A stretch of DNA of 64,000 bases from Marinospirillum celere (GTDB lineage: Bacteria > Pseudomonadota > Gammaproteobacteria > Pseudomonadales > Halomonadaceae): contig NZ_FOLH01000006.1 of NCBI RefSeq assembly GCF_900112235.1, forward strand, positions 1 through 64,000. Direction: 5' to 3'. The notes beneath the pieces are model-generated. The model saw only the letters and a program-made list of their open reading frames with translations, searched no databases and was not told the origin of the DNA. The stretch's first letter is position 1. Each line of letters starts with the position of its first letter. Shown here piece by piece: positions 41,159 through 50,328 of this stretch. Made by a program: the position numbers and the translations under genes.

Positions 41159-42810
41159 GCGTTCTGGCCTCCTTGCTGGCTAGGAGAACAAAGCTCACTT
41201 CCTGCTAAGGGAAGGTCAAAAATCACCTGCAGTCCACCCAAATCACTTACAGCCAGCTTCAAGGTGCCACCGGCCTGTTCAACAATGCGTTTTGCCAAGG
41301 GTAAACCCAGGCCAGTTCCCGAATACTCGGAAGCCTGCGGATTTAAACGTACAAATAACTCTAAAGCCTGACCAAAGTACTGCGGCTCCAAGCCTTTACC
41401 ATTATCTTCCACCCTAACCAGCAAACGCTGCCGCCCCCCTTCTACACTGATTCTGATTTTCAATGGCTGATTGGTTCGTGCATGCTGGTAAGCATTCTCC
41501 AAAAGTACTCTAAATAACTCACGCATGCGATATTCAGATGCACAAATGGCTGGCCAGGGTGTTACTTCCAGTTCAACACAGTCTGCAAGTTGCGAAGCCA
41601 GGGAACCACTGCGGATTTCTTCACGCAGCAATTGATCAAGCGCCAAGGTTTGGTAATTAACCTTTCTGGAACCCACCTCTATAAACCGCTGCATACCCTT
41701 GATTAAATCCAGCAGGTAGTGGGCTTGTTGGCGAATAAACTGCAGCGAAGTAAGGGTTTGCTGATCCTGACTAGCTGGTTGGCGCAGCAGTTGATCGGAA
41801 AAAATAACCAAGCGCCTGGCTGGCTCTTGGAAATGATGAGCCATAATATAATTAAGACGCGCTTCTTCTTTTTGAGCCACTCTAAGTCGCTCAGCCGTTT
41901 GGTCCGCATACTCACGGCTTAACCGAGTTTGCTGCTGATCTTCATAGTTGCGGATCAAAAGCCTGTAAACCAGCACACCGGGTAACAGTGCCACCAACCA
42001 AGACAAGTATCTCAACCAACTCAGGTGGCCAACCTGTTTATCCCCAATAAAGGCCAGCTGCCACTCACCATCAAGTGCTCTCACTCTGGCCTTCAGGCTG
42101 TCCGCACGCACAAATAAGTGTTCATCACCGGCAAAAGCTTCACCCTGAGCACCCTGTCCATCTTGACCCCGAATGGCCAAGCGTCCAGTTTCAATCAACC
42201 CCAAAACTTCTGCCGACTCTAAGAGTGAATTCAATAGGATAGGCGTACTCACTAACCCCCAATAGCTGGCAGCACCTTCTTGATCCCGAAGAAACACAGG
42301 AATTCGATGAATTACGGCCTTGCCTCCCTGAACCAGTTCAACCGGACCAGTCAGTAAAGGCTGGCCCTGCTGCCTGATTAGAGTGAGGGGCTCTGCTTGA
42401 CCCGGAACTTGATTTAGATCAACTCCCAAAGCAGCTTCATTACCTTCAAGAGGAAAGATCCAACGAATAACATCCCCTGGCGCCAAAGCCAGATGATTAA
42501 CCATCGGATAGCGCTGCAGCAGTTGCTTGGCCATGCTTTCCAATTGCTCTTCTTTCAACACACCCTGATAACTTTGGATATAAAAACTAAAACTGGCTGA
42601 AGCATTACTGACCAAATTCAGGGCTGACTCCAAACGAGTGCGTATCTCCGCCAACTGGGCTTCATTTTGTTGCTGGTGATTTCGTTCATCCAGAGTGATT
42701 AAAAGCTCCAATAAAAGCCACAAGACTCCAGCCGTAACCAGGCCAGCCATTAACGACACCAGGTAATGCTTGTGTCTTAAATTACTGAAATAACGGCTTG
42801 CCTGCTTCAT
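41149..42810 (-). CDS. Membrane sensor histidine kinase coupled to a family-1 binding protein
   Basis: 553 aa from ATG 42808-42810 (MKQASRYFSNL, weak AAGG; the frame is open 20 codons further). TM (about 18-40), a CHASE-like periplasmic domain (about 45-255), TM (about 260-280), coiled coil, H-box IMAHHFQEPARRLVIFSDQL, HATPase with VEDNGKGLEPQYFGQALELF and GTGLGLPLAKRIVEQAGG. No HAMP is obvious. It is the first gene of the twelve-gene operon, following a terminator-like hairpin, so the operon promoter should lie in 42811-42873. Confidence 0.87.
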   Translation of the reverse strand: MKQASRYFSNLRHKHYLVSLMAGLVTAGVLWLLLELLITLDERNHQQQNEAQLAEIRTRLESALNLVSNASASFSFYIQSYQGVLKEEQLESMAKQLLQRYPMVNHLALAPGDVIRWIFPLEGNEAALGVDLNQVPGQAEPLTLIRQQGQPLLTGPVELVQGGKAVIHRIPVFLRDQEGAASYWGLVSTPILLNSLLESAEVLGLIETGRLAIRGQDGQGAQGEAFAGDEHLFVRADSLKARVRALDGEWQLAFIGDKQVGHLSWLRYLSWLVALLPGVLVYRLLIRNYEDQQQTRLSREYADQTAERLRVAQKEEARLNYIMAHHFQEPARRLVIFSDQLLRQPASQDQQTLTSLQFIRQQAHYLLDLIKGMQRFIEVGSRKVNYQTLALDQLLREEIRSGSLASQLADCVELEVTPWPAICASEYRMRELFRVLLENAYQHARTNQPLKIRISVEGGRQRLLVRVEDNGKGLEPQYFGQALELFVRLNPQASEYSGTGLGLPLAKRIVEQAGGTLKLAVSDLGGLQVIFDLPLAGSELCSPSQQGGQNACE

Positions 42811-42873
42811 CTGAAAGGCCTTGTAAGTCCATAAAAAACGAGTGTCAATGAATGTAACCGAGGAACGCAAGAA

Positions 42874-42901
42874 AGGCCACCACTGATTCCAGCGGTGGCC
42901 T
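42874..42901 (-). terminator. Terminator after the chemoreceptor remnant
   Basis: AGGCCACC-loop-GGTGGCCT is a perfect 8-bp GC-rich stem, read on the minus strand 27 bases after the chemoreceptor stop and followed by TTCTT. It separates that gene from the twelve-gene signalling operon. Confidence 0.7.
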
Positions 42902-42928
42902 ATTCACTAACGTATGCGAGAAGACAAA

Positions 42929-43723
42929 TCAGCTGACATAGACTTTAAACTGTTTGCGCAATTCATCAATCATAAGGGTTGTGTCCTGGACGTGCTGGCT
43001 AGCTGTATAAGCCTGTTGTGCCTGGGCAGCATTTGAATCCGCAAGGTTTGCGATGCCTTCAACTGTTTCAGCAACTTCTCGTGCTGCCATGGCTTGCTCT
43101 TTAAGCACGTGTTGAATATCCAAAGTAGCCTGAACAACTTGCTGGGTTTTTTGCTCAATTTCAGCAACCGATTGGCCTGCGCGCTTCGCTTTACTAACAC
43201 CCGCTTCAACACGTTCGACACTTTCCTGCATCTCATCTGCTGCTGCTTCCGTACGCTTTTGTATCTGACTGACCATATCGGTAATTTCTACCGTGGATTG
43301 TGCTGTACGTTCTGCCAGGCTGCGAACTTCATCAGCAACGACAGCAAATCCACGTCCATGTTCACCTGCACGAGCCGCCTCGATTGCCGCATTTAAGGCC
43401 AAAAGGTTTGTTTGATCGGCGATCTCCCGAATCGTTGAAACGATCTGGCCGATATTATCCGAAACCGCTTCCAGAGCTTTCAGCTGGGCAGCAGAGTCTT
43501 TAACCGTTCCCGCAATGGCAGCAATTTCTTGTGTACTTGCATAAACAGCTTCCGCACCTGATTTGGACACCTCACCAGCTTGCTGAGATGCTGAATGGGC
43601 TGCATTGGCGTTCTCACCAATTTGCTCAACCGATGCTGACAACTCCTCCAAGGCTGCAGCCATATTAGATGAAGCCAGTGACTGCTCTTGAGCACCTTTG
43701 GAAGTTTCTTCTAAATCCTTAGA
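42929..43723 (-). pseudogene. 5'-truncated methyl-accepting chemotaxis protein (signalling domain only)
   Basis: Chemoreceptor homology begins abruptly at about 43723 ([20 protein letters not shown]), directly after a TAG, with no start codon until ATG 43663, which lacks a ribosome binding site. What remains is the conserved cytoplasmic signalling domain ([55 protein letters not shown]). The sensor, both TM segments and HAMP are missing. The sequence upstream of the junction resembles the promoter region of the chemoreceptor at 25713, so this looks like an internal deletion that joined promoter and 3' half. A short soluble receptor translated from ATG 43663 (244 aa) is the alternative. Confidence 0.75.
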
Positions 43724-43769
43724 CTAGACAACTCTATTATCAGCCCTAATCAACCAACTCTTAACCTGA

Positions 43770-43824
43770 ATCGATACAAATAAGCTAATTTTAGACACTT
43801 AATGATACACTCATGATACATTCA
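43770..43824 (-). promoter_or_regulatory. TGTATCA direct repeats upstream of the chemoreceptor remnant
   Basis: Read on the minus strand: TGTATCATGAGTGTATCATT (TGTATCA with an 11-bp period), then TTGTATCGATTCAGG and TTAAGAG. The repeat TGTATCA and the string TGTATC...GATTCAGG...TTAA also occur upstream of the chemoreceptor at 25713, where they point the same way relative to the gene. Confidence 0.5.
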
Positions 43825-45227
43825 TCACACTTTTATCCTTGGCCTTCTTGGTAACTGCACACAAAAGCGGCTACCCACGGGCTTTGCTGACTCCACCCAC
43901 AGTTGACCACCCATCACTTCCGTCAGCTCTTTGGAAATAGCCAAGCCCAAGCCTGAGCCTCCGTGTTGACGTTTTGCCGAAGCATCAGCCTGAGCAAAAC
44001 GTTGAAAAATATGGTCCCGATCTTTCTCATCTATGCCCGGCCCCTGATCGATCACTTCAAGCCTAACGAACTCCTTGTCACAGTGAGCTTCAAGCCGAAT
44101 AACACTGCTTTCCGGTGCGAACTTGCTGGCATTGTTGATCAAGTTGGTCATGACCTGAAGCAATCGTTTCGGATCCACCTCTACCAATACATTCGCATCA
44201 GGCAATACTTTTAATAGTTGCTGCTGACGTGAAGCAAGTGAACAGGCAAGGCTGGCGGCGGCTGCTTCTAGTAAAGGAGACAAAGCCGTTTGTTCCGAAT
44301 GGATATGCAACTGCCCTCGCTTTATTGCTGCCATATCAAGTAGGTCATCCACTAGACTGGCCAAACGCCTGGAGTTTCGATGTGCCAAGCCTAAGAGCTC
44401 ATTTTGCTTCTCTCTGTCAAGAGCAAGCCCACCTGAATTCAGTAAATCCAAGGCTCCCTGAATACTGGTAAGTGGAGTTCGCAGCTCATGACTGACGATA
44501 GAAATCAACTCATCTGCTAAGCGTTCTTTTTGATTACGCCACTCCTGCAAACTATCAAAAGCGACCATCAGTTGCCCAATTTCCCCTTGAACTTCAGAGT
44601 TGAAAGGCCGATAGGTTTCGTCTTCAGCGACCACTGAATGTAGTTGAGCAATCGCATAGCGCACTGGCTGTAAAAGATATCGGACCATCAATAAAATCAT
44701 CATGCATGCAATGATCAGCATGAGAAGTAACATCAACAAATAGCGCTGTAAAAGCTGTTCTGCTGGAGCCAGAACTTCGTCTTCTGAAAGCAAATGCAAA
44801 ACAGTCCAGTCCATGAAAGGCAGAGCAGCTTTGCTAAAGACCCAAGTATTGCCTTTACTATCTATAACTTCACCGTAGGGCTCTTCTGCTTGAAGACTTG
44901 CAGTTAGCAGCTTGTGATCTTCTATTTGTACTGGGGTTAAAGCCCTTTGTTGATCACCGGAAGCCGCATAGAGGTTGTTGTCACCATCCACTATATAGAG
45001 AGCACCCACCTTGCCAAATTGTGTAAAGTTTCTACTTAACCCGGCAAAGGTCACATTATTTAGCAGCTCATGAGTACCCAGTAAAACACCATAGACTTCA
45101 CCGTTCTCCACAACTGGCACATTAAAAGCGATTAAAGGAATCTGTGTTCTACGGCCCAAAAAAGGTGCACTGCGTACTGGTTCAAGTGACTCTAAGGCTT
45201 CAGATACAAAAGGTCGATCAGCATAAT
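43825..45227 (-). pseudogene. Sensor histidine kinase, 3' fragment (interrupted by IS)
   Basis: The remainder of a dCache-type kinase beginning YADRPFVSEALESLEP directly at the IS end. It keeps the second half of the periplasmic dCache domain, TM2 (LLMLLLMLIIACMMILLMVRYLL), HisKA (VSHELRTPLTSIQGALDLL) and HATPase (NLINNASKFAPE, GPGIDEKDRDHIF, GGSGLGLAI). It resembles the kinase at 13155-15305 throughout. The frame stays open into the IS, but the N-terminal codons there ([10 protein letters not shown]...) are IS antisense. Without the 5' part it lacks TM1 and should not be a functional sensor. Confidence 0.85.
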
Positions 45228-45235
45228 TGTAGTGG

Positions 45236-46398
<1,163 letters not shown>

Positions 46399-46465
46399 CA
46401 GACACCTCGCTTAGGGTGGTCATATTACCACCGTAAAAGATGTCCGGGTTTATTGAACCACTACA

Positions 46466-46706
46466 ATGTGACCAATTGCTCTGCCAAGGCTTGTAAGCTG
46501 GCTTCCTGCCGCTCCAATTCACCTTCAAGCTGCTCAGTCAAACTGGACAGGACTCGTTGCTCATTTTCGTAAAAAATTTGCCGATACTCTTCGTGCAAAT
46601 AACCACGTACCAGAAAAGTGGACGCCAGGACAATTACAACAAAGCCCAGAAAAAGCAAGGTCAGTAAACGGGTTTGTAATGAGCTCTTCTTTAAAATTTT
46701 CTGCAT
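46466..46706 (-). pseudogene. Sensor histidine kinase, 5' fragment (interrupted by IS)
   Basis: Start ATG 46704-46706, eleven bases after the Hpt gene. The fragment has TM1 (LLTLLFLGFVVIVLASTFLV) and the first helix of a dCache domain (ENEQRVLSSLTEQLEGELER), ending LQALAEQLVT at the IS. Joined directly to the 3' fragment the reading frame is kept (VT-Y-YADRPFV). Compared with the kinase at 13155-15305, about 50 residues of dCache are missing between the two fragments. The frame is open 27 codons upstream of the start chosen, but that part overlaps the Hpt gene. Confidence 0.83.
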
Positions 46707-46717
46707 TGAGCCGCCCT

Positions 46718-47023
46718 TTACTGCCCTTTTATAGCCTGCTGAGTTAGTGTTAACACAACCTGCACTTCTTGTGTGATGGGTACCCAATCAACGGTCTCTG
46801 AGTCAACTTTATTAAGCTGTACACGTAACAAAGCATCCAGTTGTAATGCTTGTTGGCCAAGCTCCTCAAACTGGTAAGCGCCTGCTGCACCAGCTAGGTT
46901 ATGAATTTCTTTATAGAGATCAAAAAGTGATTTGGTTACCAATGCCCGATCAATTCGCTGATACCGACTCGCTAGACCATGGACAAAGCCTAGCCTTAGC
47001 TCTCGCAGTTCATTAAGCACCAC
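46718..47023 (-). CDS. Stand-alone Hpt domain protein
   Basis: 101 aa from GTG 47021-47023, seven bases after GGAGG; the frame opens 18 codons earlier, in the divergent promoter region. The helical Hpt domain has EIHNLAGAAGAYQFEELG with the phosphoacceptor His. It precedes the dCache kinase gene by eleven bases and is divergent from the OmpR-type regulator. It likely relays phosphate from that kinase or the hybrid kinase; with the kinase broken by the IS it may now be an orphan. Confidence 0.83.
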   Translation of the reverse strand: MVLNELRELRLGFVHGLASRYQRIDRALVTKSLFDLYKEIHNLAGAAGAYQFEELGQQALQLDALLRVQLNKVDSETVDWVPITQEVQVVLTLTQQAIKGQ

Positions 47024-47112
47024 AGACTTTCCTCCTATTTTAAAGCGGCAGTGTACAAAACTCTTCTTATCCGGCATATTAGATAATAAAAATAGAAAGG
47101 TAGCTATCTTCC

Positions 47113-47799
47113 ATGCACCAGGTTGCCATCATCGAAGACGACATGGACCAGGCTCGTCTGGTTGCCAGCTGGCTGAAAACCTATGGTTATCAGGCAAGTC
47201 TTTATATTAGCGCTGAATTATTTCTCGAAACACACCAAGATAGCAAGGACTTCGACCTGCTTCTAATCGACTGGTTACTGCCAGCAATGTCAGGTCTCGA
47301 GCTAACTCAGCAGCTAGTGGAACATAAAGATCGCCCCCCAATCATTTTCATGACCAGTTTACAAAAGGATGATGATCTTGCCAGGGCACTCCATTCAGGT
47401 GCTGACGACTTTATTTCTAAACCTTTGAAAAAAAACGTGTTTCTAGCACGCGTTCATGCTGTTACACGTCGCCATAAGCTAAGGAAAGAGCAACAGTTGG
47501 AGCAGGTAGCTTTCAAGTTGGAAAGCAGCAGCTTAGCACTTATTTCTGCTGACCAACGAATCAAACTCACTGCTTCTGAGTTTCGGCTGATGCAACTCTT
47601 TTCCCATTCTCAAGGCCACCTGTTCACCCGTGAAGAACTGGCCGACAGTATCTGGGGCGATTCCACGAAAGCGAATGAAGGCCGTGCACTGGATTTGCTG
47701 ATCAGCCGACTGCGTAAAAAGCTTCAGAAGCTTGAAAAGCCTATCGGTGAACTGATTAACCATTACGGCCAAGGGTATAGCTTTGACAGCCACCTCTAA
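47113..47799 (+). CDS. OmpR/PhoB-family response regulator
   Basis: 228 aa. Receiver (about 1-120: VAIIEDDMDQARLVASWL, LLLIDWLLPAMSGLE, FISKPLKKNVF) and C-terminal winged helix (about 135-228: LTASEFRLMQLFSHSQGHLF, SLSRLRKKL-like DLLISRLRKKLQKL, HYGQGYSF). It is the only DNA-binding response regulator in the signalling island. It is transcribed away from the Hpt-kinase genes and is the natural candidate for binding the TGTATCA direct repeats upstream of the two chemoreceptor genes. Its cognate kinase may be the IS-disrupted one. Confidence 0.9.
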   Translation: MHQVAIIEDDMDQARLVASWLKTYGYQASLYISAELFLETHQDSKDFDLLLIDWLLPAMSGLELTQQLVEHKDRPPIIFMTSLQKDDDLARALHSGADDFISKPLKKNVFLARVHAVTRRHKLRKEQQLEQVAFKLESSSLALISADQRIKLTASEFRLMQLFSHSQGHLFTREELADSIWGDSTKANEGRALDLLISRLRKKLQKLEKPIGELINHYGQGYSFDSHL

Positions 47800-47838
47800 G
47801 CGACAATCAGATCGTTTCGAGTTTCAATGCCTTGAGAA

Positions 47839-48996
47839 TTATTCTGCAATAGCATTGCTTACTTTGATGTTCCAAAAGAGGAAAGGCTGGAGGGGTTTGA
47901 GGAGGTCTTTATTGAGGATTTTCTGAATGGCAAAATCAGTTTCGCTGGTGTCGCGGCGCGGTGGCTGCACATAAACCTGCCCACTCGAAGCCTTGATGCC
48001 TGCACAAATAGGTGTGTGTATGGCAACGCCCTTCTCCGTGACGACAGCCAGGTCGCCATTTTTCAATTGCACAGGGGTTCCTGGTGGGTAAAGGCCCAAC
48101 TGGCTTAGAAACACCTTACCCAAGCGGGCATCAAGTAGCTCAGCATCATCTCCCAGCATCTGTTTCATCGCCTGGCGGGGGGTCAGTAAAGGGCGATATT
48201 CACGCGGTGCGGTCAGGGCGGCATAGCTATCTGCCAAGGCAACCAAGCGGGCCGTATTGCTAATCTGGCTACCTTGCAAGCCCTTGGGATAACCACTGCC
48301 ATCCAGGCGTTCATGATGCTGAAGCACAGCAGTCAGCCAGATATTGTCTTTAACGCCCAGCATCTCCAGAATCAACAGTGATTTTTCCGGATGATTGCGG
48401 ATGGCTTCTTTTTGCTGTTCAGTCAACGGGGTTTGTTGGTGGTTAAGCTTTTCCTGAAGATGCAGCATTCCCAAGTTGGCGGTTAGAGTTGCCGCCAAAC
48501 CAGAGAGCAGCTTTTCTTTACTCACTTTCAAAGGGCGAGAGACGACAGCCAGAAGGACTGCACAGCGCATGGGATGATCAAGAGTTGAAGGGATATCTTT
48601 AGGCCAGTGCGCAGCCCCTAAAAGGGCGTTGGGTGATTTTTCAGCCAGGAGTAATAGATGCTCGGCAATACCCAGAATGCGGCGCTGGAAGCCTTTTGCC
48701 GCGGCATTTTTCTCGGCATGCTCAAAGGCTTTATCCAGCTGAGTGTAGAGTTCTTCCAGTTCCAAAAAGGGGTTAAGTTCTTTTGAGTAGCGGCGACGCT
48801 GGAAGTCGGTTTCATCCTGACGGACGACAACTCTTTCCTTGGGATTGAAATAACCCTGGGCCAGCAGTGCTTGAACCTGCTGTTCGTTATCAATCAGTGA
48901 ACCCTTGGTCAGAAGCACTATGCCACTGCGGGCGTAGATATTCATCGGCGCCCGGTCACCTACAATCAATTGTCCTTTCGCCAGCTTTTGCAGCAT
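47839..48996 (-). CDS. Degenerate HD-GYP domain protein
   Basis: 385 aa from ATG 48994-48996, with GGAG nine bases upstream; the longer frame starts with TTG without a ribosome binding site. The N-terminal part (about 1-110) has an unassigned sensor-like segment (LIVGDRAPMNIYARSGIVLL). The C-terminal HD-GYP domain (about 125-300) keeps QHHERLDGSGYPKGLQG and ALADSYAALTAPREYRPLL. The HD dyad position reads LAATLTANLGMLHL instead of LLHDIGK, so the metal ligands are lost. It is probably a c-di-GMP-binding or interaction protein rather than a phosphodiesterase. It stands alone between the OmpR regulator (convergent) and metZ. Confidence 0.8.
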   Translation of the reverse strand: MLQKLAKGQLIVGDRAPMNIYARSGIVLLTKGSLIDNEQQVQALLAQGYFNPKERVVVRQDETDFQRRRYSKELNPFLELEELYTQLDKAFEHAEKNAAAKGFQRRILGIAEHLLLLAEKSPNALLGAAHWPKDIPSTLDHPMRCAVLLAVVSRPLKVSKEKLLSGLAATLTANLGMLHLQEKLNHQQTPLTEQQKEAIRNHPEKSLLILEMLGVKDNIWLTAVLQHHERLDGSGYPKGLQGSQISNTARLVALADSYAALTAPREYRPLLTPRQAMKQMLGDDAELLDARLGKVFLSQLGLYPPGTPVQLKNGDLAVVTEKGVAIHTPICAGIKASSGQVYVQPPRRDTSETDFAIQKILNKDLLKPLQPFLFWNIKVSNAIAE

Positions 48997-49125
48997 TCGT
49001 TTCAGCTCCTTGCCAAATCTTAACAAAAGTTAAAATAACACTCTTGCAGCCTAGCGAATCAGAGCTGAAAATTATAGTTGCATTTAATGGCGATTTTTAA
49101 CCGAAAGTAACTGGACGCCTTGAAT

Positions 49126-50307
49126 TCAGCATAAACCCTGGGCCAGATCCGCTTGGATGTCTTCAATATCCTCCAAGCCTACAGCAATTCTGACCAATCC
49201 ATCGGTAATTCCAGCAGCCAAACGGGCTTCTGGGGCAACCCGGGCATGGGTCGTGGTCGCTGGATGGGTAATCGTGGTCTTGGCATCACCCAAATTGGCG
49301 GTAATAGATAGCATCGAGGTAGCATCGATAACTTTCCAGGCCGCTTCACGCCCCTTTTCCATTTCAAAGGAAAGCACACCACCAAAACGGCGCATCTGTT
49401 TTGCCGCCAACTGGTGCTGCGGATGCGTCGGCAAGCCAGCATAATGAACAGCTTTAACGCCGGGTTGCTCCTGCAACCAGGTAGCCAATTGCAGCGCATT
49501 AGCTGAATGGGCCTCCATGCGCAGCTTTAAGGTTTCCAAGCCCTTTAGAAAGACCCAGGCATTGAAAGGGCTCATGCAAGGCCCCGCAGTGCGCACGACA
49601 CCAAAGACTTCGGCCATATCCTGTTCACTACCTACTACAGCACCACCGACCATACGCCCCTGACCATCCAGGTATTTGGTGGCTGAGTGCACGACGATAT
49701 CAGCACCCAATTCCAGAGGTTTTTGAAGGGCTGGAGTACAAAAGCAGTTATCCACGACCAGCTTCACCTTACGACTGTGAGCCAGTTCAGCCAAAGCAGC
49801 CAGATCAGCAATTTCACAAAGGGGGTTGGAGGGCGTTTCTACAAAAAACAGGCGGGTCTTGGACGTACAGGCAGCCTCCCAAGCGGCGAGGTCCTGAAGT
49901 TCAACAAAATGCGTGGTGATTCCCATTTTGCTTACGAACTTATTGAACAGGCTAACGGTAGAACCAAAGACGCTGCGCGAACAAACGATCTCATCGCCCT
50001 GGCTCAAAAAGGCCATGCACACAGCCAAAATAGCTGACATCCCTGAGCTGGTAGCCACGCCTCTTTCTCCACCTTCCAAGGCAGCCAGGCGCTCTTCAAA
50101 ACAGGCAACCGTCGGGTTGGTAAAACGTGAATAGATGTTCACTGCACCCGTTTCATTAGTAAAGCACTCAGCGGCATGAGCTGCCGACTCAAACACAAAG
50201 CTGGAAGTGGTAAAAATAGGTTCAGCATGTTCACGTTCAGCAGTTCGGCGATGGCCACTGCGTAGGGCACGGGTCGCTGTACCCCAGGAGTTATTTTCTA
50301 ATGACAT
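49126..50307 (-). CDS. metZ: O-succinylhomoserine sulfhydrylase
   Basis: 393 aa, PLP-dependent Cys/Met metabolism enzyme. It forms homocysteine from O-succinylhomoserine and sulfide. The PLP lysine lies in HSATKYLDGQGRMVGG; other family motifs are FVFESAAHAAECFTNE, FVETPSNPLCEIAD and SITANLGDAKTTITHPATTTH. The gene following purF is metZ in pseudomonads and relatives, which favours this over cystathionine gamma-synthase (metB) or gamma-lyase. AGGAG precedes the ATG; the gap from purF is 21 bases. It ends the long housekeeping series. Confidence 0.92.
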   Translation of the reverse strand: MSLENNSWGTATRALRSGHRRTAEREHAEPIFTTSSFVFESAAHAAECFTNETGAVNIYSRFTNPTVACFEERLAALEGGERGVATSSGMSAILAVCMAFLSQGDEIVCSRSVFGSTVSLFNKFVSKMGITTHFVELQDLAAWEAACTSKTRLFFVETPSNPLCEIADLAALAELAHSRKVKLVVDNCFCTPALQKPLELGADIVVHSATKYLDGQGRMVGGAVVGSEQDMAEVFGVVRTAGPCMSPFNAWVFLKGLETLKLRMEAHSANALQLATWLQEQPGVKAVHYAGLPTHPQHQLAAKQMRRFGGVLSFEMEKGREAAWKVIDATSMLSITANLGDAKTTITHPATTTHARVAPEARLAAGITDGLVRIAVGLEDIEDIQADLAQGLC

Positions 50308-50328
50308 GACCTGCTCCTGGTTATGGAC

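Noticed and set aside
27727-42810. ABC transporter locus
   Set aside because: Three binding proteins are present, but there is no permease or ATPase gene; the neighbours are kinases and receivers.
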